From Meandrina meandrites (Eukaryota; Cnidaria; Anthozoa; Scleractinia; Meandrinidae), in the NCBI GenBank assembly GCA_963693305.1, contig OY855905.1, forward strand, positions 3,582,701-3,646,700: 64,000 nt of DNA. The letters are read 5' to 3'. This document shows, piece after piece, positions 39,601-51,600 of this stretch; within the stretch, counting starts at the first letter, position 1; every line of letters starts with the position of its first letter. The position numbers were made by a program, and so were the translations under genes. The notes beneath the pieces are model-generated. The model was not told the origin of the DNA, did not search any database, and saw nothing but the letters and a program-made list of their open reading frames with translations.

Positions 39601-42600
39601 AATCACTTGATTGTATGATCTACAGCAAAACATCCAACATCTCACCAGCATGCTGTAAAAAATCAGCGGCCTCTGCGTAGTGTACGTCGTCTGTAATGTT
39701 CTGTGCGACATTTCATACGAAAAACTTTAAAAAGTGATATAATAGTTGATGCCATTGGTGGTCTGATTACGGTAAATGTAGTCTGAGTATCAAGGGTAGT
39801 TGTGGGCATGTTTCTTTTAGTGATAATGCGATGGGCGCGTCCGCATCCCTCCCCCACGCGCCGCAAAGGTCCGCTTAATCTGAGAGTGACGGTTAAAATG
39901 AATCTCAGAATGCAGGAAATGTGGACTTCAACAACTTGATTATTCAAAGTTTGGCGGGGAAAAATACCACCGGATCCCCCCTAGACGCTCACAATTCCGG
40001 CGCTTGCGCCCACCCAAGCAAAATCCTGCTTACGGCCCTGGAAATGACGTACAGGTCAAGCCTATCGTAATCATGACATTGTTAGGCCCCCACTTAATGC
40101 CTATTTTGGGTGAATATTTTGCTTTATGCAAATTCACAGTCAAACAATGCAACTTGGGGCGGTTGCAAGTTGGTACAGTCCTCAACAAAGATCAAAAACA
40201 GCGATTTTTTTGTGTGCTTTTTTTGGTCAAATTAGAGTACGTACATTAAATAAATAGCACGCTAACAGTTACATTGTAGCTAAATTTTATAGGGAAAAAC
40301 GATTCCTATTACTAAAAACTGTAAAAGAAAAATTGCTTAGTTGAACTTCTACCTATGTCTACTTGTGAATTGGGTTTGTTTTTGTTAGGAGGAGAACACA
40401 TCGAGGCGAATTCAAAAAGAGAGGAGTTCAAATTACAACCAGCGTGACAATAATGCTTACATTACAAATAAAACGGTCCCACAAACACGGCTTGGGTCAT
40501 TGACTTGTTTGCATTGAACCGCGTGAAATGGATAACAGCATGAGCTATTGCAACGTCGCCAGTCGTAGTCGGCTGTTAGTTCTCTTTTTGTGTTGTTTGA
40601 CAGATCTTCAGTTAAATCAAAACAGCCTGGTCTGCATAATTAGCCGCAGCTTGCCACTCACACCAAGACCTAGTACGTAAGTGGGCTTACAAGAATCTAG
40701 CGGCAGAATAGTTTTATTAGATCCGAGAAAACTACAAGCTGATTCTCGTGAAGTAAATGAACAATTCATATCATAAGAGTGTTGCGAAGCACTGTAACAT
40801 GAGAGTCCAGAATGAAGTTTACATGATAGCATGAGCTGAAAGTCCCTTGTCTCAAGGTCTCCTATTTAATTAGAACCTTGGATCATTGCTTCTAAGACTG
40901 CCTTATATAAAAGGTTTTCACGCTTTTGAGACAAACCAAGCTAATTTGAAAATAGCATGAAAATCCAAACAGTACTTTCATAATACGACTGAATTTTCGG
41001 GGGAAATACACACTGAAATTCGTGTCAGTTCTGCAATATTTATTTATTTTAATTACATTATAATTTCGAAATTAATTTTTAACATATTTGGTAAACATTC
41101 TGCTGTTTCTAAACTGAATTATAATACATCAATTTCATTCGAAATGCAATTTTGCCGATTTTATATTATATTTTAGTGTGAATTAATTTTGGCGGGAAAG
41201 TAGCCATAAGAGCGATTTAAGGCATTTTTGAACAAAATTCGTGGAAAGAGAGTTTCTTGTGCCAATCAATAAATTCTTGTTTTTGATTAAGAAGGGTATA
41301 GTCTGTTTAAAAATGAAATAAAATAAAAAATAAACTTCCGCACTTTTGAAAAAATAAAATTTGAAAAACCCCCAAATTCACTCTGTGGTAAGGTACAAGC
41401 TACCTACCCACATTAGAAAATTTGGCAACAATTTTAGTTTGACTGAAAATTTGTTTCGAGGAAGCCAAAACATTAACAACTAGTTAATTAACCTTGAGAA
41501 AAAAATATGTGCACTACATGCAAAAGGGAGATCGGTTTCTAGTACCGAGAAGTTGGCCTTTTTAATATGGATTTTTGGCACTTTCTAAACCAAAATGTAG
41601 GGGGGTGGTCAATCTCAGGATTGAAAAGCCAAGAAATCATTTAAATACCACCAATCTTAATCTTATCTGATAGGTTTCAAATGCTGAAAAAATTAGGGAA
41701 ATCGGCCGACCCCCATCTTTCGCCATTGCCTGGTTTTCTCTGACAATGACACTTAAACTAACGTTATTTATTCGTCTTTACGCCTAGTCGAGCGTAGTGC
41801 TGCCTTGTCATGGAGCGGGAGTTTGCCAGTACAATAGAACATATGTTTTTGACCTTTTGACCAATCAGAATGCGTGTAGCAACTGAGTAGGTTCATAAAC
41901 ATTTATGACCAAGTGTTAATTTACTATAGAACGCAGAAAAGAAGCATTAAATCCATAGAAACTTGATATCATCAGCATCAACTCTACCATACTTACAGCC
42001 CTATAAGCTTCACGTTATTCTTGAAAATATTTTGAGGCAAATCCTGCAGTTGGTTATGATTCAGAAACCTACAAATATAGACACAATTCAGAGTAGTAGA
42101 CTGTAGTAGCAGCGGCAGTAAGGTTTTGTTTTAGCTATAAATTAGCAATTTAAATGTCTCCTTCTGATCAACTTTTTAACTTTTTAGAGTCATTGTCTGA
42201 GAAATCAGGCAGTGCCAAAATATTGTCCTTTCAGAACGCTTTCCTGTCGCCTGGTACGTTGTTATCAGCCTGCTTTTGTCTGCCATTTCGAAATTTTATA
42301 TAACCAGCCGACCGCCATGCGTTTACTGCGCAAATGTTTTTTTTTCTTGAGGTAAATTAACTAGTGGTTAATGTTTTGGATCCTGAAAACAAATTTTCAG
42401 TTGAATTGAAATTTCTGTCTGTTAAAGGGGCTTTGTCATGCATTTTAACAAATATCTGTATAGCCAAAATATATATTTGTGTCGTAGGAAACGCCAAAAT
42501 AATGGTCCAATATTATTGGTATTTGCTTTATTAGAGCACTGAAACTGCTAACAAGTGCGGATGGCTAGGATGGAAATTAATTTCAACTTGAAAAATTAAG

Positions 42601-45600
42601 GCTAAACTTTTCAAGTTGATTACGCCCGTCTTCCAAAAAATTGATATTAATAGCCGAAGTTTGATTCTCTCGGCAACTTAAGGCTATATCTTCCTTTAGA
42701 TGTTTAAAGATAATGTTTTTCACGGGCTAAGACTCTTCGTGTACTAGGCGAACGACGCCTTCAGTGAGCCTTTCACTCACGGAAATGTCACTCAATCTTC
42801 ACGTTTTCTCCTGTGTCGACCTGCCAATGAAGTGGAAATTAATTCTGGGCCGTTCTGTTGCTAAATGAGGCATTACACTATAATATAATATACTTATTTA
42901 ATCAAAGTGTATGTAGCTATTGTATTGGAAGCTTGTTTTTTTTTTAATAAAATTCAAACCACGATGCAATTTTTGGGATACTAGTTGTGGAAACCAATCC
43001 CTAGGCCCAGTCAACCGCGATTACGTATCACTCGGCCCAGTCCACCGTGTATATAGTGTCGCTTTTCACGGGTTTTATGCATATTGCTTCTTCACGGAAA
43101 GATCAGTTTATGTCTAAGAAGCTACGTTCGTTTATGTCTTCCTTCGTTTCGCCGCGTGTCCAAATCGTCAGGTACATGTTGTTTTTGTCGTTTGTCTTCT
43201 CGTATTTCCCTTGTTGTATGCTGTTATTTCTGTTCTTAGTGTAATATTTTTCTTTATTTATGTCCTAGAAACCACCGGTAATTAAGTTATGTCCTGAAGG
43301 ATAAATTTACTTTGATCTTGAAGTTATATTGCTGGTGCGTTTGCTACAGTTTCTGACGTAGTGGATTAAGCTGTTTGGTTCCTGTGGAATTATGTCGACG
43401 GGCCTTTCATTTAACGGACGAACGATCGATGAGTCTGAAAGGACTCGACAACCAAGTTCGCGTCTTGACATGGACGCTGTTAAGAGTCAAAAAATGTTTT
43501 CCCTAAAGAAAACTCGTGCTGGTCACCTTGGCTACTTAAACAAGTTGTACAAAGACGTCGAAATATTAATGCGAAACGCCGAAAATCATCACGAAGCTTG
43601 TGATAAGAAGAAAGATGTTGAAATCGCGTTTGCGAGATGTTTTCAAGCCTATGATGAATATTATCAATTTGTTGATGATCCTGCAATGAAATCAGAAGCA
43701 CTTTTAAGTGGCTGTCCACGTAAGAGCGGCCCGGCGAGTTTGGGGTCGTAAGTAAACCTTCCCTTTATTTTTTGTGAGTGAAAAGGACTTAATGTGAAAT
43801 GATTAAAATCGAACTAATCTTTTCCGAAATCTTTTTCTGTGCTTCGCTACAGGACAAAACTTATTTTCCTGTCTGAGGGCGGTTTTCAGGCTAATTCGAT
43901 GGCCGAAATTGGGTACTTTTAAAAGCCGCGCTTGTTCGAAACGGATCAATATCGCTAACTACTACACAGTACATTACAATAAGCTGCATTTGACTTGTGC
44001 TATGAAGGAATATGGAACAATTTGACCAAAAATTAAATTAACTTAATAAGATCAAAGACAACCCTGTTTGCGGTATGTTTTATCGCTTGACAAATTCCTC
44101 CAAAGTAAAAGCTAAAATCTCCGAAGCGGTCCAAAAATCACAAGTAAAATGCACTTCACAGCGAAGATCTAACCTTATTCTGACAGAAAATAAAGTCAAA
44201 GGTCCGGGTATCGTTCTGCGTTGGACGCGAAGAAACGTTTTTAAGAGGTCGTTTTGGCAATATTTACATTAGAATTACCCGTTTGACGGTCCATACGCAA
44301 ATGCGAATGATTAGATAGATATTTTTCCAGCAGCGCAGTATCGTGTCATACATTGTCAGATTAACGGATACTTGTTGCCTTTTAAGCCTTGTAGAGTTTG
44401 TACAAATAAAAACGGCATAAAATGTCATAAATAGGAATTCTTCCAGTTCTTCACCTACTCGTACAATATGCAAATTATGCTCATTTACAACGAGTTGTCG
44501 ATTTCAGCCATGTCAAATCTCAAATATTAAAATTCATTTCCTTTCAAACGTATTTCCTCTTGAGTTTGGAGTAACTGGAGTCCTTTTAAAAGACGTAATT
44601 CAACTCGATTTTATTTTAGGTTTCCTTCCAATGTTATAATATGTCATATGCTAAGAGTTGTCACGCAATCAACATTCCGCAGACTATGATGCATGGCTTT
44701 TTGAAGTTCTTGTTTCATGTCTTTAAATAATGAAAGCGGATGTGTAGAATTTAAAGGAAAGAGCAAGTTGGTGCCTCTTAGTGAATGTAACAGTGATATT
44801 ACGGCTCACTTGAGGCAATATTACTAAACGAAAGAAAATATTACGCAGCGCGAACTGGCCAAACAGCATGCCATTGTCTAGATCAAAGGCAAGTAGAAAG
44901 GTGTAAAAGGTGACCAAGTAGTGACTGCGAGAATTGCACGAGAAGTGATGGAAGTTTTTGGCATTACTGTTGGATGACGTGAGTAATAGCTAGTACCAAC
45001 ATTTAGTGGGTTCATACAAGCGTAGTAAGTAGTATGGAGCCGAAGAATACTTCCTGTAGCTCGAACCATCCTTACGAGCTTCCTTCCGCAATATCAAAAC
45101 ACATTCCGGAAATTGAACGCCATTTGGACACTTTGTACAGCGGGAAAGGGTAGAAAATCATGTACGATATGTATATCATGGATGATATCACACCTGATGA
45201 CACAAGGGCGGATCTAGGGGGAGGGTGCAGGGAGTGCGCACCCCCCCCTCCCCCTTCTGAAATGACCGGGCGGCTTTCTAATACAACTGGTATTCTGCAA
45301 AAAAAAATATGTGCACCCCTTCCTAAGAAAAATCCTGGATCCGCCCCTATGACAAACTATATTACTTGAAGTACAAACCTTCGATATCGCGGTAAAATCA
45401 CTCATACATATCACAAATACGATTGCTTGCCAGTAAAATCACGAGGCCTTTGCAAAGGAAAATAGTTTTTAGTAGTTTCCTATTTATTTTGTCGTTATAT
45501 ACTTTGAACTCAAAAAAATATATAGGTACCTCGTTGTTAACGAGTAGGCGGCAGCAACACAAAGGAACAAGCGATACCTTCTTCTGTATAATAGTTAAGC

Positions 45601-48600
45601 AAAGAAATCGCCGTAGGACTTCGAATTGTTCTCGTCTGCAAAAGCGCTTTCAGCTAACCGAGATAGGGATTTGAATTACGAATGTATCCAGGGTATAAGC
45701 AAAGTTCAAGTGAGTACATTTTGCGCCTTCACACTCAAAGTAGGTTTCAAGTGCAGTTATACTTAGATTTATACTTACAAGCTCTAGTGTTAAGCCAACA
45801 AGTATTGCTAGAATGTAATTTAAAAACACAATACTAGTAAATGCGAATTTGCATGTTTTCTTTCTCTTCAGACCACAGGCTTACCATCCTATGCTTTCTA
45901 TATTCAGTACGTATTAATTAGGTCAAATTAATTTACCACTTCACGGTGTCTTCGGCTTTGCGGTCGAGATTTCCGAAGTATGTCTTTGGGGTGCCCCAGA
46001 TGAGGTTTTGTAGAGGAGCACGTTCTGCTTTCTGGCCGGGGCGGGCATAGGCAGTAATTTTGACAAAATTCAGCGAAAATTGCATAAATTGTACAACTAC
46101 TGGTACAGATCATCGTAAATCGGCAAATTTTCGATCTAATTAGTTAATCCAGCGCGCTTTCAAAGAACTATCCGCGAACTGATCGGACTCAAATTAGGCC
46201 AGTTTATAGTCAAAGACTGTTCTTTCGAGGACCGGAAGCTCTTACCAAAGCGAATAGAAAAAAGATTTTTTTTCGGCTACATTTTGCTGGCGATTCTTGA
46301 TTCTTGGATGTAGAAGTTGCACGCCTTGTGTAAATATTAGTATTCCATACACGAGTCGAAAACTTAAACTCATAGAACTGCTCTCGCACGCCTCAACTCG
46401 CCCAAAAAACTGCATAAAAACAAACTTAAACATTGCGAATATATATATTTCTAATTCATTTTGTTGCAAATGCACAGCGGTAAAATCCGACTTAGGAAGT
46501 TAAAGATAATCAAACGGGGCATGCTGCGACCTCACAAACAGGATGGTAAATCTGTGTTCAGACATGTGGAAACAAAATGCGTCCAGTTGCTGCGTTTCCA
46601 AGCTGAAGGTGGATTGCATTTGAGAACAATCGTATTCAGGCACGGATTCAGAAAACATCGTGACTGTTTTCTGATTATACGAGCGAGTGCCAAAAGTACG
46701 AGCCTCTAGGAGGACGCCTCCGGAAAAAAATTTAGATTTTGACTCCTCGAAGTGACACTTTCGGGTATTTTGAATCACTCGGACAGGATGTTGACCGATT
46801 TCCATGAAACGGTGGAAACCGGTATGCTTCCGTGCCTACATGGTAGTTGAGATTTTAGCTTAGCTGAAATCGACAACCCTCTGGGCATAAGAACAATTTG
46901 CATATCGACGGGTAGATCAAGAATTTCTGTTCATAGCATTTTTTCGGCTTTACACAAACTTGAAAAAGGCTAAAACGACAAAAATGTTATTCTGAGGATG
47001 CAAAACAAGATTTTGAGCTATTGCGTTGGGCTAAAGCCGTCAAACGACTAATTCTAATGTAAATATTGCCAAAACGACCTCTACAAAAAGGTTTCTTTGC
47101 GTCCACCGCAGAACTATTCCCGGACCTTTGACTTTATTTTCTGTCATAGTAAGGTTAGATCTTAAATTTGAGGGCCTCCATTTGCTGAGTCTCCAGACTC
47201 AAGAAGAAATAAGCGTGCGTTGGCAAGGAAATGAATTTTAATATTTGAGATTTGACATGGCTGAAATCGACAACTCGTTGTAAATGAGCATAATTTGCAT
47301 ATTGTACGAGTAGATGAAGAATTCCTAATTATGACATTTTATGCCGTTTTTATTTGTACAAACTTTACAAGGCTTAAAAGGCAACAAGTATCCGTTAATC
47401 TGACAATGTATGACACGATACTGCCCTGCTGGAAAAATATCTATCTAATCATTCGCATTTGCGTATGGACCGTCAAACGGGTAATTCTAATGTAAATATT
47501 GCCAAAACGACCTCTTAAAAACGTTTCTTCGCGTCCAACGCAGAACGATACCCGGACCTTTGACTTTATTTTCTGTCAGAATAAGGTTAGATCTTCGCTG
47601 TGAAGTGCATTTTACTTGTGATTTTTGGACCGCTTCGGAGATTTTAGCTTTTACTTTGGAGGAATTTGTCAAGCGATAAAACATACCGCAAACAGGGTTG
47701 TCTTTGATCTTATTAAGTTAATTTAATTTTTGGTCAAATTGTTCCATATTCCTTCATAGCACAAGTCAAATGCAGCTTATTGTAATGTACTGTGTAGTAT
47801 TTAGCGATATTGATCCGTTTCGAACAAGCGCGGCTTTTAAAAGTACCCAATTTCGGCCATCGAATTAGCCTGAAAACCGCCCTCAGACAGGAAAATAAGT
47901 TTTGTCCTGTAGCGAAGCACAGAAAAAGATTTTGGAAAAAAAAAAGTTCGATTTTAATCATTTCACATTAAGTCCTTTCCACTCACAAAAAATAAAGGGA
48001 AGGTTTACTCACGACCCCAAACTCGCCGGGCCGCTCTTACGTGGACAGCCACTTAATGCTTGTTTCAGCGTTATGTCTGGCAAAAAAGAGTTCGACGAAC
48101 GTTTCGCAGAATGGTCTCAAACAGTTCAACGGATCGCGAGTGAAAGCTCAGTGGTTCCTCGTGAAGAAGATGGTGCTAACGTCGAAGCACAATACGTCAC
48201 ACGTTCGATCGCTAGCCGAATCAAGTAGCGTAAAGTCAAAGAGTTCTAAAAGTAGTTCTAAAGGTTCTAAGAGTAGTTCGCGTGCGAGTGAAAGATCGAG
48301 AAGGGCTAAAGCCGAACTTCTTCGTCGAGAAGTCGAGTTAAGCAACCTGTTAAAGCGTCAGGAGGTGGAGCGTGAAATGGAACGGCAAATAGCCGGAATG
48401 AAAGCTCAAGAAGAAGAATTGAGACGTCGGATCGATTTATTAACAGCAGAAGGGGAAATCGAGAAAGCTAAAGTGGTTGACGAATTCTATGAAGCCTCGG
48501 GATGTTCAAAACGTAGTACTAAGGCAGAGCTGAAGCCAGTCTGGACAGAGAAAGCACGTCTTTCCCTTCCTCCTACGAAACAGCCTCACGATGGATCGAA

Positions 48601-51600
48601 TGTTAAGAATGGCGAATCCGGACAAGTTGGGAGAAACGAGTTTAAATCAAAGCCCAATCCAAGTGCTCAACCCTGGGACCCAGGGCCTCCTCGAAACGTC
48701 ACCAGTGGTGGACGACTGACTGGTTCGCAACAGTTACAACAATTATTGACGCAGCAACAAGAAGCTTTGCAGCTTATGGCGGTTTCGATTCAACAAGGAT
48801 TTGAGATGCCTAAAAGAGAGCTTTTGACCTTCGATGGTAATCCCCTGAACTACTGGCTGTTCATAAACAATTTGAGGTCAACGTTGCTAAGAGGGTACCA
48901 GACGCCGAGTCGAGGCTAACATACCTTATTCAACACTGTACTGGAAAGGCGAGAGGAGCAATTAAGAACTGCGCCATCGTGTCAAGTCCAGATCAAGGCT
49001 ACAGGAAAGCTCAGGAGATATTGTATCACAGATTTGGACAGAAATACATCGCTGCGCATGCGCACATCGCGAAGAAAGTGGAAGGCCCTCAACTTAAGAA
49101 TACGGACGTCGTTGGTTTGTCTGACCTGTCCGTTAGAATGCAGAATTGTGCGCTAACCCTCGTTCAAATGGGCTACGAGGCAGATATAAACAGCTCAGAG
49201 AATCTTGTAAAGGTGGTGAAGCGCCTGCCTGTTCATCTGCAGTCCAAATGGGCGGACAGAGCCGGCACATTAACCCTAGCTGGCACGGAACCAAACTTTA
49301 GGCACTTAGCTGAGTTTGTTGAAGAGAAAGCTATGTTGGCAAACACTATGGGAAGATAGTTGGATCGACACCAGACAAAGAACGGAGTTCAAAATAACCG
49401 CCACCCAAAGTAAAGCAGCCTCCCCCGGCGCAGTCCCAAGAAATTCCTATCGGTCCTCATGTAACTGCAACTCCGCCTAACGTCAGTTGTCCTTCGTGTT
49501 CTGGTCAACATAAACTGTGGAAGTGTGAGTCTTTGAAGGCGAAGAGCCCAGAAGAAAGGAAAAGCTTTGTTAGACAAGCCAGACTGTGTGACAACTGTTT
49601 CGGAAGTGGACATATGGCCATGGACTGCAGAAGTAAAATAAAATGTCAAGTAAATGGATGTGGATGGAAACACCACACGATGCTGCATGTTAAGAAGAAG
49701 AACAACAATAACAGCACCCCTCCTAACAATCCTGAACTCGCCCCGGAAGAGACTGGGGCGAGTATTGTCAGCGGAGCGGCGGAGTCTGGAACTAGTACTG
49801 TCAGCGGGGCCGGTGAAACTGGTCAGTGTGGTGTGCTACAGGGGCTGGTAAGAAGAATGTTTGCTTACGAATCGTTCCAGTCGTCGTGAGAGGAAAAGGT
49901 CAGCAGAACACAATTGTGACAAACGCGTTACTCGATCCTGGTTCGGATGTGACGTTATGTGATGTGAGTCTTATGGAGAAACTCCAAGTAGATGGTTGTC
50001 CCAAGGAATTCTCATTAGCAACCGTTAATGGCGCATCTGGCACTCGAAAGGGATTCGAGTTATCTTTTTCTGTCCGAGGATTACAAATGGAAGACGAAAT
50101 TGTGTTAAATAGAGTTTGGACAGTGGACACATTGTGTTTACCTCTAGGAAGTCCACCAACTAAGGAAGATACTTCTAAGTGGCCTCATCTGAATGGAATA
50201 GACTTTCCGAGAACGCAATCTGATAAGGTGTCTGTGCTCATAGGAAGCGACGTTCCAGAAGCTCATTGGGTGTGCGACCAGAGGCGTGGCAGGCGTGGTC
50301 AACCTTATGCTGTGTGTACTCCACTCGGGTGGACTCTGATGGGTCCACTAAACTCGTGTGATAGAGATTGCTTTAGTGTGAACTTTGTTCGCTATGACGA
50401 TGAAACGCTCCATCGGCAAATTGGAAAGCATGTTCAGGAGTGACTTTAACGAGCCCATGATTACCTCAAAGGTGGCAATGTCGGTTGAAGACCAAAGAGC
50501 TCTGACGCAAATGGAGAGTTCCGTGAAGCTCGTGAATGGCCACTATCAGCTGGGGTTGCCATAGAAACACAACACAGTTAACCTCCCGAACAATCGTAAA
50601 TTTGCAATAATAAGATTGCGCTATCTGAAGAAGCGTTTCCATCGCAACCCTGACCTCTTCGAGAAGTACAAGGACACAATAAACGGTTATGTATCTAGCG
50701 GCTACGCGAGAAAAGTCCCTTGTGAAGAGCAAGAAACTATGAAGGATGTACCAGTCTGGTACTTACCCCACCATCCAGTTTTTCATCCTCAGAAACCAGG
50801 GAAAATCAGAGTCGTTTTTGACTGTTCAGCCAAGTTTAAGGGCACCTCACTGAATGATCAGCTTCTACAAGGTCCAGACCTGACAAACGGACTTGTGGGT
50901 GTTCTCATACGTTTCCGTCAAGAGCCTGTTGCCATGGTTGCTGATGTGGAGGGCATGTTCCACCAGGTGCGCGTAGCTCCCGACGATTGTCAAGCGTTGA
51001 GATTTCAGTGGTGGTCGGACGATGATCTTTCGAAAGAGCCAACCGATTTCCAGATGTTAGTGCACTTGTTCGGAGCCACGTCCTCTCCAAGTTGCGCAAG
51101 TTTTAGTCTTAAGAAGACGGCATCGGACAATCAGGGCAAATTTGATGTGGAACCCATTAACACCGTCAACCGGAACTTCTACGTGGACGACTGTTTGAAG
51201 TCTGTCTCTTCGATTGACCATGCGGTACGGTTGTCCGGCCAGCTGCGAGAATTGTTAGCAAGAGGTGGTTTTCGACTTACGAAATGGGTTAGTAACGACA
51301 GAAACGTAATCGCCACTGTTCCAGTAACGGAGAGAGCGCCTTCGGTGGTAAACTTGGATTTAGAAGATCTCCCTGTAGAACGTACTTTGGGTGTGCAATG
51401 GGACATGGAGACAGACGTCTTCAATTTTCGAATTATGGATGAAGGAAAGGCACCCACACGTAGAGGAATCTTGTCTGTGGTAAGCTCGACGTATGACCCT
51501 CTTGGTTTCGTGGCACCTGTCATCCTGCCAGCAAAGAGCTTGTTGCAAAGCCTGTGTAGGCAGAAGTTTGGCTGGGACGAAGAGATATCGAATGCAGATT

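Larger units (their letters stand above)
36153..41752. mobile_element. 5.6-kb TTAA-flanked element with long inverted arms
   Basis: The ends GTGTCATTGTCAGAG and CTCTGACAATGACAC are inverted and directly flanked by TTAA (36149-36152 and 41753-41756). The inverted similarity extends from the ends to about 38075 on the left and 40330 on the right. The left arm is interrupted by a 0.41-kb insertion. The centre (38.08-40.33 kb) has no transposase frame and holds a smaller MITE and a G-run near 39437-39460. The structure is a fold-back or very-long-TIR transposon. piggyBac affinity is suggested only by TTAA. Confidence 0.7.
43708..48052. mobile_element. 4.3-kb TTAA-flanked element with ~830-bp inverted arms, inside BEL gag
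   Basis: GTGGCTGTCCACG at the left end is inverted at the right end. TTAA lies outside both (43704-43707 and 48053-48056). The arms 43708-44543 and 47225-48052 are highly similar inverted copies. Next to the right arm, 46845 to about 47165 is a diverged direct copy of arm sequence. No recognised transposase lies between. A small GGCGGATC MITE is at 45206-45346. The first 12 bases of each arm can form a hairpin of their own. Confidence 0.78.
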
